DNA from: Ruminococcus_G sp050944415
GTDB taxonomy: Bacteria > Bacillota > Clostridia > Lachnospirales > Lachnospiraceae
Direction: 5' to 3'
Assembly: GCA_050944415.1 (NCBI GenBank)
Contig: JBMNRA010000001.1
Span: forward strand, 1 to 64,000
Length of the DNA: 64,000 nucleotides
Shown here: piece by piece, positions 30,320 through 39,975 of the stretch
Position numbering within the stretch: the stretch's first letter is position 1
Layout: each line of letters starts with the position of its first letter
Notes under the pieces: generated by a model
Databases searched by the model: none
Told to the model about the DNA's origin: nothing
What the model saw: the letters and a program-made list of their open reading frames with translations, nothing else
Made by a program: the position numbers and the translations under genes

Positions 30320-31359
30320 ATTTTTCTCCTGATCTTTCCTGAAAACAATCCAAATACAACAAACAAGGGCATATAAACATATCGTACACTCATAGGATAA
30401 ATATCCACCACAGTCCTTCCCTTCCATGAAAAAAAAGCTGCTACAAAAACGGCTGCTGCAAGCAGCCAGCCATGAATAATTCCCGGATTCTCACTGATGA
30501 GACACTGTCCATAAAAAAGCACCGTTCCTACGGAATACAACAGCGCAAAAATCAGAAAAACCATCCACAGTGCGTCAAACCTGTCCAGAAAATCTCCCGG
30601 GAAATTCACGGAGGACATCAGAGCCGTCAGAGGAATCTTTTTGGCGCCCGCGCCTTTTTCCCCGAAAAGCAGCTGGATCACCACGAGACATGACAGAACC
30701 AGAAATGCAGCCATTCCTGTGGCCGTCAGCAGTTTCGGCAGCGAGCCCTGAGGCCGTTCCACCCGGTGCATCATAAATGGAAGAAGCCCCACAATAGAAA
30801 AAGAACAGAAAATATAATATGCTCCTTTCAGGATTTCTCCAAATGCAGGTGCGGCAAATTCTGTCAGATTCACCTCATCAATCTGAAACGCCGCAGCCGC
30901 CAAAAATATCAGCAGGCCGCCGATAACAGGTACGCAGGCCACTTCTCCCAGCCTTCCTCTCCTTTGGATCTCCCGCCCCGTTCCCAGAAGAGAAGCGGCC
31001 AGAAACAAAATACCTATTACCCATGGACGACTGTCAGACAGCAGACTGAATGACACCATATCGGAAATATTTCTTACCATAAAACCGCCGCTCAATATCA
31101 GATAGCTCATCAGAACAAACAGAACAATTCCATAAACCGAAGAGGGGAGCTTTTCTTTCAGCCCTCTGACTGCAGTTTTCCTCATCATAAAGAACAAATA
31201 CAGCCACAGAAACACCAGTCCCAGCAGACATCCCAGAATCCCTGACCATCCGGAAAGTTCCGGTATGCCCGGCAGAGTGAGTAAAAATATACCGGAAAGT
31301 CCCAGAAGCAGCTGTCTGCCCAACTGTCTTCTGGATATTCTCTTATTATCTGCAAACAT
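30316..31359 (-). CDS. gerAB: GerAB-type spore germination permease
   Basis: 347 residues and about ten hydrophobic segments, from LLLGLSGIFLLTLPGIPEL to SVRYVYMPLFVVFGLFSG. This is the amino-acid permease-like subunit of Ger receptors in the spore inner membrane, where it senses germinant. The gene starts two bases after gerAA stops and overlaps gerAC, so the three form the usual gerA operon. Confidence 0.88.
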   Translation of the reverse strand: MFADNKRISRRQLGRQLLLGLSGIFLLTLPGIPELSGWSGILGCLLGLVFLWLYLFFMMRKTAVRGLKEKLPSSVYGIVLFVLMSYLILSGGFMVRNISDMVSFSLLSDSRPWVIGILFLAASLLGTGREIQRRGRLGEVACVPVIGGLLIFLAAAAFQIDEVNLTEFAAPAFGEILKGAYYIFCSFSIVGLLPFMMHRVERPQGSLPKLLTATGMAAFLVLSCLVVIQLLFGEKGAGAKKIPLTALMSSVNFPGDFLDRFDALWMVFLIFALLYSVGTVLFYGQCLISENPGIIHGWLLAAAVFVAAFFSWKGRTVVDIYPMSVRYVYMPLFVVFGLFSGKIRRKI

Positions 31360-31361
31360 TG

Positions 31362-32855
31362 CTACTTTTTTTCCTCCTTCAGCCGGATTCTCTGATCTCT
31401 CCTGGCATATATTGGTCTTCTTTTCAACAAGCGGAAGGGAAACCTTATAACTGAATCTCTTTCATCATGATATCCATTCAGATCCGCCCCCACAAAGGGC
31501 ATCAGATAAGGTATTTTAAAACTGGTAAGTCCGGCCAGATGACCACCCAGCCAGTAAAGCCCCAACGCAATGCCGAAAACACCCAGATTAGCTCCCAGTA
31601 TGATAAATCCAAACTTCAGCAGCCGGAAAGGGGCCGAAAATTCTTCATTGGGAATGGCAAAGGAACTCAGAGCACTCATTGCCACCACGACCACGGACAT
31701 AGGACTGACAAGATTGGCGCTGACTGCCGCATCTCCGATAATCAGACCTCCCACAATACCGATGGTTCCTCCCAGGGGGCCTGGCATACGCACACCGGCC
31801 TCACGAATCAATTCAAAGGAAAGCTCCATAAATATCACTTCTATAAGGCTGGAAAACGGAACGCCCTGACGCGCTTCCGCAAAAGACAGAAGAAGATTGG
31901 TGGGCAGAACCTGGGTATGAAAACGTATGACTGCCAGATATGTTCCCGACAGCAGAAGCGCCAGAAATACGGCCATATATCTCAGAATCCTCTGGAACGA
32001 GACAATTCCGAAACGGTTGTACCGGTCCTCACTGACCTGCAGAAAGCTGTTGAAGGTAGTAGGCAGAATCAGCGCTACGGGAGAATTGTCACAGATCAGA
32101 ATGACTCTCCCGTCTAAAATTTCCATTGCCGCCCGATCCGGCCGTTCCGTAGTCTGAAACTGCGGAAACGGAGAATACCACCTGCTTTCTGTCAGCTGTT
32201 CCAGCATACCGCTTTCCAGAATTCCGTCAATTTCAAATTCTCCCAGCCTTTTTTCAATTTCTTTTAAAAGTTCCGGATATACCAGTTCTTCCATGTACAC
32301 CAGCGCCGTCATGGTATCTGTCCGCTCCCCTATGGGAATTTCTTTGACTTTCATCCCGGTACTGCGTACCCTCTTGCGGATCAGCGCCGTATTAATTTTA
32401 ACGGAATCAGAAAATCCTTCGTTGGAACCACGCAGCACCTTCTCTGACTCCGCCTTCATAACTCCCATTCCCGGGTATCCTTTGCTGGCAATCTTTACCG
32501 CTTTGTCAAAGCCGTCCACAAAAAGGACGGCATTCCCAGCCAACATGGCCTTCATGGCCTCTTCCATGGTATCCAGCTGCTTCACATCCGAAATTCCCAG
32601 ACTGTTATTTCTCAGAAATTCATGCATTTCCTGATCCGGCACCGTCCAGAGCTTATTAATTAATTTGCCGATTACCGAATCCTGAAGTGTCATATTGCTG
32701 ACAGCTACTTCAATATATATCACGAAACAGGAAATTTTTTTATGTTCGCCCAGCTTCATCTGCCGGATCAGGATATCGGCGCACCCCTCGCATTTTTTTT
32801 GCATATATCTGTAGTTATCATGAATATGCACGGACACCGGTGATTTTTCTTCCAT
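31362..32855 (-). CDS. gerAA: GerAA-type spore germination receptor subunit
   Basis: About 497 residues. Start chosen at ATG 32855 after AGGAGG; in-frame ATGs farther upstream lie in the terminator region. The N-terminal soluble domain (to about 250) is followed by hydrophobic segments with RFHTQVLPTNLLLSFAEARQ and GVPFSSLIEVIFMELSFELI and PGPLGGTIGIVGGLIIGDAA, the strongest GerAA signatures. First gene of the gerAA-AB-AC operon. Confidence 0.92.
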   Translation of the reverse strand: MEEKSPVSVHIHDNYRYMQKKCEGCADILIRQMKLGEHKKISCFVIYIEVAVSNMTLQDSVIGKLINKLWTVPDQEMHEFLRNNSLGISDVKQLDTMEEAMKAMLAGNAVLFVDGFDKAVKIASKGYPGMGVMKAESEKVLRGSNEGFSDSVKINTALIRKRVRSTGMKVKEIPIGERTDTMTALVYMEELVYPELLKEIEKRLGEFEIDGILESGMLEQLTESRWYSPFPQFQTTERPDRAAMEILDGRVILICDNSPVALILPTTFNSFLQVSEDRYNRFGIVSFQRILRYMAVFLALLLSGTYLAVIRFHTQVLPTNLLLSFAEARQGVPFSSLIEVIFMELSFELIREAGVRMPGPLGGTIGIVGGLIIGDAAVSANLVSPMSVVVVAMSALSSFAIPNEEFSAPFRLLKFGFIILGANLGVFGIALGLYWLGGHLAGLTSFKIPYLMPFVGADLNGYHDERDSVIRFPFRLLKRRPIYARRDQRIRLKEEKK

Positions 32856-32887
32856 AAACTCCTCCTTGCTGCAGCGTTTCTCTTTCA

Positions 32888-32918
32888 TAAAAAAAAGAGA
32901 TGTTTTCACATCTCTTTT
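32888..32918 (-). terminator. Terminator of gntR
   Basis: AAAAGAGATGT and ACATCTCTTTT form an 11-bp stem around a short loop, with A and T runs on both sides. It lies 22 nt after the regulator's stop and before gerAA. Confidence 0.8.
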
Positions 32919-32940
32919 AGGATATACGTTCCCGCCGGTT

Positions 32941-33615
32941 TTATTCACTTTTATGCAGGCTTTTTATGATAGCCTTCTGCTGATTTTCAATATGATCCTT
33001 CATCCAGTGGTTTGCTCTTTCAAAATCCCGGTCTTTCAAAGCCTGATATATTTCCTTATGCTCTTTTGCCAGAGTTCTGCGGGCCGCACTGTCTTTCAGA
33101 TATTCAATCCGGTAACGATACATCTGCTCCCTCAGATTGTTGATAATCTGCATCAGGCGCTGATTCTGAGTCGCCTGATAGATAAGTTCATGAAAGTGCA
33201 CATCCGCCTCAGCCAGCGCAGTAACGTCATCATTATCCATCAGTTGTTCAAAAGCTTTAGCCGCCTGGGCAATCTCTTCCAGATGTTCATCATCGATACG
33301 CTCACAGGCAAAATGCATGGCCAGCTCTTCCAATCCAAGTCTTACTTCCAGCACATCATTCAGATCCTGTTCTGTAATCTGAGCCACCTGTGCACCTTTT
33401 CTGGGAATCATAATTACAAGGCCTTCCAGCTCCAACTTTCGGATCGCCTCTCTGACAGGAGTTCTGCTTACCCCCAGCCGGTTGGCCAGGGCAATCTCCA
33501 TCAGTCGTTCACCCGGCTTAAGCTCCCCGTGAAGAATCGCCTCCCGCAGTGTGTTAAACACCACATCCCGCAGAGGAAGATAATCGTTCATGTTAACCTT
33601 AAAATCAGATGTCAT
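32941..33615 (-). CDS. GntR/FadR-family transcriptional regulator
   Basis: About 224 residues from ATG 33615 (GGAGG eight nt upstream). The N-terminal winged helix carries RLGVSRTPVREAIRKLELEG near residues 45-65. The C-terminal all-helical FCD domain has metal-ligand-type residues in EADVHFHELI and NQRLMQIINNLREQM. FadR-type regulators usually respond to organic acids or metabolites; no obvious target operon is adjacent. Its start lies inside the end of ispE, so it is translated from the same transcript or an internal promoter. Confidence 0.9.
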   Translation of the reverse strand: MTSDFKVNMNDYLPLRDVVFNTLREAILHGELKPGERLMEIALANRLGVSRTPVREAIRKLELEGLVIMIPRKGAQVAQITEQDLNDVLEVRLGLEELAMHFACERIDDEHLEEIAQAAKAFEQLMDNDDVTALAEADVHFHELIYQATQNQRLMQIINNLREQMYRYRIEYLKDSAARRTLAKEHKEIYQALKDRDFERANHWMKDHIENQQKAIIKSLHKSE

Positions 33616-34513
33616 TCGTATTTCCTCCATTCTTCCGCTCTTTGCCGGTGCAGTTTGGAACATTATAAAACGTCGTCAGAAAACTTTGCCGCACCAGTCT
33701 GCTTTTTTTCAGTTTCTCACTGGCATATTCCGCCTTTTCCCTGTCGTCAAACAGGCCGAAAACCGTAGGACCGCTTCCGCTCATAAGTGCATTAACCGCT
33801 CCCCATTCTATCATTTTTTTCTTAATCTCGCTGATAATGGGATAGGCCGGCACCGTCACCGTTTCCAGAACATTTCCCAGTTTCGCCGCCACTTTCTTAA
33901 AATCATTCTGCTTCAGGGCCTCCACCATGCCGTCAATATCGGGATGTTCCTCCAGACCGGCCGCATCCAGCTTTCCATACACCATCTTGGTAGACACGCT
34001 GATGCCAGGTTTCCCGACCAGCACATATCCTTTCGGCACAGGCGGAAGGGGAGTCAGAATTTCTCCAATTCCTTCCGCCAGAGCAGTCCCTCTCATCACA
34101 CAGTAAGGTACATCCGCCCCGATCAGCGTTGCACGCTCCATCAGTTCCTGTCTGGAAAGACCCAGTGAAAAAATTTTATTTACCCCCACAAGCGCGGCAG
34201 CCGCATCTGAGCTCCCGCCCGCCATACCTGCTGAAACAGGTATCACTTTTTTCAGCTGAACCGACAGACCATCTTTAATTTCAAACTCATCCATCAGAAG
34301 TTTTGCCGCTTTATAGACAAGATTGTTTTCATTAACCGGCAGATAGGGAAGATTCGTTGTAAGCCGAATTCCGGGATTGAGAGCCCTGGTTATATCCAGC
34401 TGATCATACATCCGGATGGTCTGCATGATCATTCGCACCTCATGATACCCATCCTCTCTTTTCCTTATCACATCCAGTCCAAGATTTATTTTTGCCAGTG
34501 CTCTTAATCGCAT
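33605..34513 (-). CDS. ispE: 4-diphosphocytidyl-2-C-methyl-D-erythritol kinase
   Basis: GHMP kinase of the MEP isoprenoid pathway; phosphorylates CDP-ME. The first residues MRLRALAKINLGLDV and the ATP loop PVSAGMAGGSSDAAAAL near 92-108 are diagnostic. MSGSGPTVFGLF near 265 is the third GHMP motif. 302 residues. I start at ATG 34513, since the family begins with the AKINL segment. Complete. Confidence 0.96.
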   Translation of the reverse strand: MRLRALAKINLGLDVIRKREDGYHEVRMIMQTIRMYDQLDITRALNPGIRLTTNLPYLPVNENNLVYKAAKLLMDEFEIKDGLSVQLKKVIPVSAGMAGGSSDAAAALVGVNKIFSLGLSRQELMERATLIGADVPYCVMRGTALAEGIGEILTPLPPVPKGYVLVGKPGISVSTKMVYGKLDAAGLEEHPDIDGMVEALKQNDFKKVAAKLGNVLETVTVPAYPIISEIKKKMIEWGAVNALMSGSGPTVFGLFDDREKAEYASEKLKKSRLVRQSFLTTFYNVPNCTGKERKNGGNTNDI

Positions 34514-34583
34514 AATCACCGTTCCTTTGTTTTTCCTTTGTACTTTGTATACAGTATATTATATTTACTCTGGCAAAGTCAAC

Positions 34584-36152
34584 CTATTCTTCCACTCTTT
34601 TTACCAAAATCAGAGAACTTCCTGGGAGCAGCTCCTCACTGTCCAGCTGATTCAGCGATTGTATCTCTTCCATTGTCGTGTAATAATTTCTGGCAATATC
34701 CCACAAACTGTCTCCTTCCTGTACCCGATAACAGATAATGCCCGGCATGCGGCTCTGTTTTTCTCTGTCCACTTCTTCCTCTTTCACCGCTGTAATGATA
34801 TTTTCTTTCATGCAGTTTAACACCAGCGCGTTCAGGTTCAGAACCACTTTAATCTCAATATCATTACTGTCAGCCATACTGGTGGACAACTGTTCCAGAT
34901 CCGCCCTCAGATAATAGCGGCAGGAATTATCAATTCCCCTGGCCTCTACCACATGAGAAAACGGAACCGCTGTTTCCATGGAATAAAAAGGCATATCGTC
35001 ATCACTGATAATATATAAAATCCGAACATGAATTACACCTTCTACTTTGATTCCGTCTTCCACCGTTTCTGTTTCATCCAGTTTTACACTGCCGTCACTG
35101 TGACATATCTGAAGAATTTTTCCCTGTGTATCCTGAAGAGAAACCCGCTCTGCAATCCGACATTTGGAATAATTTTTTACCAGGAGACTCTCCAGCACCT
35201 CTTCTCTTCGTTCTGGGATGCACTGAATATGAGGCGTATATACATCCTGAAGCAGAGTATATTCCCATTCCCGGTATATTTTCATCTCCAGCTCCAGAAC
35301 CGCTTCCGTCTGCAGAATCCGCTCTTCCCCGTCCACGTCCGGCTTTACCTCCGCAGCAGACTGCTGAAGAGAGGCTTCTATATTTGGAATCATTTCCTGC
35401 GTACACCCGGGACACTCCACTTCCTGCGTAAAAGGTATTGCCTGCTCCACCCACTGAAGAGGATCACTGTCATCGTCAGCACTGTACAGAGCAAACACAA
35501 AAAGCTCTCCTTTTACAACCACATTATCCTGCCCTGCCCGGATATCCAGCCCTCTTACTTCTATATCATTCCACAAAATTTCATGGATATTCGGCTTATT
35601 AGAAGCCAGTGTAATCTCCTTTTTCAGGCGCATTGTGTCCTTTTTATGTACTCCCAGCCCCAGCACACGGATATCCTTCGTCTTTCTGGATATGCTTTCC
35701 CCCTCTTTTACATCTGTGGGAATCTGCACCTGAGCCAGTTCGTCCACAGCGGCTTCAAAGGAAATGAGAGCTTTAACATTCAGCTTTCTGGAATTAATCA
35801 CATGAAGACTCAGATCTTCAATCTCCCACTTCAGACAGATTTTATCTCCGCTTTCCAGCCCCTGAAGATGAAGTATTTCATCAATGACCAGCTCCCCGCA
35901 AAGACTGTAAACCCGACTGGCCTCCCCATCGGAAACATAAAGAAGATAAAATTTCAGACTCCCTCTGATATTGGCCTGCCCTTCGCTGACAGCCACCTCA
36001 TCAATGACAATTTCACCTTTTTTCTGTATCATCCGCCCAACATCCGGTTTTGCATCCGGTACATTGTAGTCTTCATCAAACGTTACCTGATTCACCGCTT
36101 CACTCTTACGATGCAGCATATGAAAATTCTTTTTAATCAACTCCACAGACAT
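34584..36152 (-). CDS. DUF3794 (SPOCS) repeat protein with C-terminal LysM
   Basis: 522 residues. At least two SPOCS/DUF3794 domains are seen (for example GRMIQKKGEIVIDEVAVSEG and KVRGSLKFYLLYVSD-type strands, repeated near 190-260 and 340-420). A LysM domain closes the protein: YRVQEGDSLWDIARNYYTTM. Family members are spore-coat or spore-envelope proteins in Clostridia. The start ATG has GAGGGA just upstream. Likely a morphogenetic spore protein. It is transcribed with no close partner. Confidence 0.88.
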   Translation of the reverse strand: MSVELIKKNFHMLHRKSEAVNQVTFDEDYNVPDAKPDVGRMIQKKGEIVIDEVAVSEGQANIRGSLKFYLLYVSDGEASRVYSLCGELVIDEILHLQGLESGDKICLKWEIEDLSLHVINSRKLNVKALISFEAAVDELAQVQIPTDVKEGESISRKTKDIRVLGLGVHKKDTMRLKKEITLASNKPNIHEILWNDIEVRGLDIRAGQDNVVVKGELFVFALYSADDDSDPLQWVEQAIPFTQEVECPGCTQEMIPNIEASLQQSAAEVKPDVDGEERILQTEAVLELEMKIYREWEYTLLQDVYTPHIQCIPERREEVLESLLVKNYSKCRIAERVSLQDTQGKILQICHSDGSVKLDETETVEDGIKVEGVIHVRILYIISDDDMPFYSMETAVPFSHVVEARGIDNSCRYYLRADLEQLSTSMADSNDIEIKVVLNLNALVLNCMKENIITAVKEEEVDREKQSRMPGIICYRVQEGDSLWDIARNYYTTMEEIQSLNQLDSEELLPGSSLILVKRVEE

Positions 36153-36200
36153 TCCCTCACTTTACACAGTTTTTTTTATTCTATGCATTTTCGGGAACAT

Positions 36201-36614
36201 TTATGACTCCTTGAATATTACCGGAGCATCTCTGTACTCTGTCTTGATGACAATGTAAGGATAAGAAACCTCTTTCGTCATCTCCTCTTTCACTGACGGA
36301 CCTGACAGACGGGTCTCACAGTAAATCCCCTCGCCAGCCAACGTCAGTTTTTCTACCGTGATACTGTATCCTCCTGAATTCTGAAGCCCGTATCCCACCA
36401 TGATATAAAGATAATCCTGGCTCTGATAGGTCATCTGAAATTTCTGTCCCTTCCTCTCCTGAATAATTTCCATCACTTCATCCGGTATGTGGTCCTCCTG
36501 CACCACCGTATACTCCAGTTCTTTTTCCTCCTCCGTATTCATATTCCGGATTCCACACCCTGCTATACACAGAGACAAAAGCGCAACCCATAAAATCTGT
36601 CTGAAACGTTTCAT
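36201..36614 (-). CDS. PrcB-like lipoprotein
   Basis: About 137 residues with a lipoprotein signal (WVALLSLCIAGCG). The mature part has MVGYGLQNSGGYSITVEKLT, the signature of the PrcB C-terminal domain seen in protease-complex subunits. Secreted and membrane-attached. Function in Firmicutes is unknown. Start at ATG 36614. Confidence 0.78.
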   Translation of the reverse strand: MKRFRQILWVALLSLCIAGCGIRNMNTEEEKELEYTVVQEDHIPDEVMEIIQERKGQKFQMTYQSQDYLYIMVGYGLQNSGGYSITVEKLTLAGEGIYCETRLSGPSVKEEMTKEVSYPYIVIKTEYRDAPVIFKES

Positions 36615-36674
36615 AAAAATCACCACACAGTATTCCCCTTCCATTCATGCTACAGTTTTAATCTATGAAACGTC

Positions 36675-36703
36675 TTGCGGGAACATTCTGTTTTCTGTAT
36701 AAT
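36675..36703 (+). promoter_or_regulatory. plsC promoter
   Basis: -35 TTGCGG (36675-36680), 17 bp, -10 TATAAT (36698-36703). Confidence 0.65.
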
Positions 36704-36761
36704 GTAAAAAGATGCCAGAAGGCAGAACGCCAGGTTTTTTCACTTAATACGAGGTATACAT

Positions 36762-37502
36762 ATGCTGAGACTTATCATCATTTTAATTATTGTAATCGTG
36801 TATTTGATTCTTTCTATTCCGCTGATGCTGATTGAATGGATTCTGGGGAAATTTAACTCTTACGCCAGAGACATCAGCTCTCTGAGAATCATTCAGGCAA
36901 TCTTCAAGCTGATCCTTCTGGTTGCCGGGGTAAAGACAACAGTAATCGGTGAGGAGAATATCCCAAAGGATCAGGCCGTTCTCTATGTGGCAAATCACCG
37001 GGGCTTCTTTGATATCATCATTACATATTCCCGCTGTCCCCGTCTTACCGGATATGTGGCAAAAAAGGAAATGATCAAAGTACCCCTGCTGAACGTATGG
37101 ATGATGTATCTGCACTGTTTGTTTCTTAACCGAAAAGACATCAAGGAAGGACTGAAAACAATTCTTACCGGCATAGAAAAAATTAAACAGGGAATTTCCA
37201 TCTTCATTTTTCCAGAGGGAACCCGCAACAAGAACAAAGCATGCGAAGAGCTTCTTCCTTTTCACGAAGGCAGTTTTAAACTGGCTACAAAAACCGGCTG
37301 TCCGATTATTCCTGTTTCCATAAACAATACAGCAAGCATATTCGAAGATCATTTTCCCACAGTAAAGCCCGCTCACGTAATTCTGGAATACGGAAAACCC
37401 ATTTTACCCTCCCAGCTGTCCAAAGAAGAGCTGCGCCATATTGGAACTTATACCCAGAATATAATCTCGGAAACATTAAAAAAGAATGCTTCACTGGTGT
37501 AA
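36762..37502 (+). CDS. plsC: 1-acyl-sn-glycerol-3-phosphate acyltransferase
   Basis: Acylates lysophosphatidate to phosphatidate at the membrane. 246 residues. An N-terminal membrane segment (IIILIIVIVYLILSIPLML) precedes the H-x4-D catalytic motif NHRGFFD near residue 76 and the FPEGTRNKN substrate-binding block near 150, then FHEGSFKLATKTGCPIIPVS. Complete. Converges on murF with a shared terminator. Confidence 0.93.
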   Translation: MLRLIIILIIVIVYLILSIPLMLIEWILGKFNSYARDISSLRIIQAIFKLILLVAGVKTTVIGEENIPKDQAVLYVANHRGFFDIIITYSRCPRLTGYVAKKEMIKVPLLNVWMMYLHCLFLNRKDIKEGLKTILTGIEKIKQGISIFIFPEGTRNKNKACEELLPFHEGSFKLATKTGCPIIPVSINNTASIFEDHFPTVKPAHVILEYGKPILPSQLSKEELRHIGTYTQNIISETLKKNASLV

Positions 37503-37520
37503 TAATATCAGTGAAGCATT
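37485..37520. terminator. Bidirectional terminator between plsC and murF
   Basis: AATGCTTCACTG (37485-37496) pairs with CAGTGAAGCATT (37509-37520), then CTTTTG on the plus strand and TCTTT on the minus strand. The left arm encodes the last codons of plsC. Confidence 0.8.
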
Positions 37521-37526
37521 CTTTTG

Positions 37527-38897
37527 TTATTCAGAAACAAGCCGTTTCACAACTTTCTCGAACTGCATGAAATGCGATGCCTTGATCAGAATCGTGTCCC
37601 CCTTCTGAATCATATTCGGAAGAACCTCCAAAAGCTCCTCTCGATCCTTTATGTAAATCACTTCCAGACCAGGATTCTTTTCTTTCGCACCATCCGCCAT
37701 GTGACGGCTGAGATCCCCCACACAGACCAGAAGTCCAATATCACAGGAAGCGGCAAATGCACCTACTTCCCGGTGCAGATTTACTTCATCTTCTCCCAGC
37801 TCACCCATATCGCCCAATACGGCTACCTTTCTTCCCTCCGCATCCTGAAGAACTTTCAGAGAAGCTTTCATCGATACAGGATTAGCATTATAACAGTCGT
37901 CAATAACCGTATAATTTCCCATTTCAATAATGCGGAACCGGCCGCTGACTCTTTCCGGACTTTCGATACCCCGTCTGATTTCTTCCAGTGACAATCCGTA
38001 AGTCCTTCCCACTGCCGCTCCTGCCAGTGCATTATATACGGAATGTTCTCCCGGGGCAGGGATCTGCACTTTAAACTCTCCGATATCCGTATGAATACAG
38101 CAGGCTATTCCTTTCAGTCCCAGATTTTCAATATGATCTGCGTAAATATCGCAGGAATTCTTGACACCGAAAAAAACTGGTTTTTTACCATGAACTTCCT
38201 GTATACTTCGCAGCTTTCCATCATCGCCGTTTAATATAACAGCGCCGTCTTTTTTCATGTAATCAAACATCTCTGTTTTTGCTTTCAGTACACCATCCAG
38301 AGATTTCAAGTTTTCCAGATGGCAGTATCCGATATTGGTAATCACACAGGTATCCGGCCGTGCCACCTTTGCCAGACGATGCATTTCTTCAAAATCGCTG
38401 ATTCCCAGTTCCAGCACTGCTATTTCATCCTCTTCTCTCAGCCGGAAGACTGTCAGCGGCATTCCCAGCTCGTTATTGAAATTCCCCTGGGTTTTCAAAA
38501 CCCGGTACTTCTGAGACAGTACAGCCGCAATCATTTCCTTCGTACTGGTTTTGCCTACACTTCCCGTGATGCCCACCACCGGTATATCCAGCTGTTTCAA
38601 ATAAAACTCTGCAATATCCTTCACTGCCTGAAGAGAGGACTTTACCTGAATATAAGGATAATCCGCATCCTTTATTTCTCTTTCAGAAAGGGTGCCAAGG
38701 GCACCCTTTTCCATCACCTGTTCTATAAAATCATGCCCGTCGGCCCGTGCTCCCACAATAGGAACAAACAGACATCCTTCTTCCGCTTTTCTGCTATCAG
38801 TAGTAATGCTTTTCACACATTGCTCCGGCACTTCTCCTGAAGCATGAAGAATCCCTCCGCAGGCTGACGCAATATTACGCAACGATAAATTTTTCAT
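37527..38897 (-). CDS. murF: UDP-N-acetylmuramoyl-tripeptide--D-alanyl-D-alanine ligase
   Basis: Adds D-Ala-D-Ala to UDP-MurNAc-tripeptide. 456 residues; I start at ATG 38897. The ATP loop GITGSVGKTSTKEMIA lies near 107-120, the central-domain LELGISDFEEMHRLAKVA (usually E-x-G) near 165, and DDCYNANPVSMKASLKVL near 320. Complete. Its partner enzyme Ddl is encoded directly upstream (13 bp), so the two form a D-Ala-D-Ala incorporation operon. Confidence 0.96.
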   Translation of the reverse strand: MKNLSLRNIASACGGILHASGEVPEQCVKSITTDSRKAEEGCLFVPIVGARADGHDFIEQVMEKGALGTLSEREIKDADYPYIQVKSSLQAVKDIAEFYLKQLDIPVVGITGSVGKTSTKEMIAAVLSQKYRVLKTQGNFNNELGMPLTVFRLREEDEIAVLELGISDFEEMHRLAKVARPDTCVITNIGYCHLENLKSLDGVLKAKTEMFDYMKKDGAVILNGDDGKLRSIQEVHGKKPVFFGVKNSCDIYADHIENLGLKGIACCIHTDIGEFKVQIPAPGEHSVYNALAGAAVGRTYGLSLEEIRRGIESPERVSGRFRIIEMGNYTVIDDCYNANPVSMKASLKVLQDAEGRKVAVLGDMGELGEDEVNLHREVGAFAASCDIGLLVCVGDLSRHMADGAKEKNPGLEVIYIKDREELLEVLPNMIQKGDTILIKASHFMQFEKVVKRLVSE

Positions 38898-38910
38898 ACA
38901 TTCTCCGTTA

Positions 38911-39948
38911 TTATGACTCATATTTTTTCATGGAAACCTTTACCAGCAGTTCACACAGCTGCGGGAAAGTGATTCCCAATACCCCGGCTTCCTGGGGCAG
39001 AAGACTGGTGGGTGTCATTCCCGGCAGAGTATTCCCTTCCAGACAGTAGATATTTCCCTCATGATCCATGAGGAAATCCCATCTGGCATATCCTTCCACC
39101 ATCAGCGCCCGGTTGGCTCTGTCCGCATATTCCTGCATCCGCTTTGTCTCTTCCGCTGTAATTTCGGCGGGACATGTCTCCACCGTACTCCCGGCCGTAT
39201 ATTTATTTTTATAATCATAAAAACCTTCCAGAGGAGCAATTTCTATTACTGGATAAACTTGATCATCCACAACCCCCACAGAAAATTCCCGGCCGGAAAT
39301 ATAAGCTTCTACTACCACTTCATCCTCATACCCAAAAGCCTCCTCCAGGGCTTTTTCATATTCACTCTCAGTATGTACAATGAACACGCCTACGCTGGAT
39401 CCTCCACAGCAGGGTTTTACCACTACAGGCAATGTAAGCCCCAGCTCTTCTGCTGTCTTTCTCTTCTGATCCTTTTTTATCACCTTTCCTGCAGGCACCG
39501 GCACTCCCGCCGCCTGCAGCAGTTTCTTCGTCAATCCCTTGTCCATAGCCATGGCACTGCTCAGATGTCCGGTACCGGTATACTTGATATGAAGCAGATC
39601 AAAAGCAGCCTGCACTTTTCCATTTTCTCCGTTTTCTCCGTGCAGAGCCAGAAATACTACATCAGCCCTTTTGCAGAGAGCAATTACATTCGGTCCGAAA
39701 AAATCTCTTTTTCCCTTTCGGGCCTCCTCCGCCTGAGCGTTGAAAGACTTGATATACGCAATCTCTTCTTCCAGACTATATTCGGAGGAAAATGCTTCTT
39801 CCGGTGTAATCTCCTTTTTTCCGAAAAATACATCCAGCAAAATGGCATCGTGTCCCTTCTCTCTCAGCGCCCGGCATACCATACTGCCGGATACAATGGA
39901 CACCTCCCTTTCCGTGCTGATTCCGCCTGCCAATACTACTATTTTCAT
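38911..39948 (-). CDS. ddl: D-alanine--D-alanine ligase
   Basis: ATP-grasp enzyme making D-Ala-D-Ala. 345 residues. Motifs: MKIVVLAGGISTEREVSIVS at the N-terminus, ALHGENGENGKVQAAFDLLH near 100, VVVKPCCGGSSVGVFIV near 170 and CLEGNTLPGMTPTSLLPQEA near 305 for the magnesium and product site. ATG at 39948 with GGAGCGGAC upstream. The F/Y choice at the specificity site cannot be judged reliably by eye. Complete and co-directional with murF. Confidence 0.96.
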   Translation of the reverse strand: MKIVVLAGGISTEREVSIVSGSMVCRALREKGHDAILLDVFFGKKEITPEEAFSSEYSLEEEIAYIKSFNAQAEEARKGKRDFFGPNVIALCKRADVVFLALHGENGENGKVQAAFDLLHIKYTGTGHLSSAMAMDKGLTKKLLQAAGVPVPAGKVIKKDQKRKTAEELGLTLPVVVKPCCGGSSVGVFIVHTESEYEKALEEAFGYEDEVVVEAYISGREFSVGVVDDQVYPVIEIAPLEGFYDYKNKYTAGSTVETCPAEITAEETKRMQEYADRANRALMVEGYARWDFLMDHEGNIYCLEGNTLPGMTPTSLLPQEAGVLGITFPQLCELLVKVSMKKYES

Positions 39949-39975
39949 ACGTCCGCTCCTTTATACGCCTTCATC

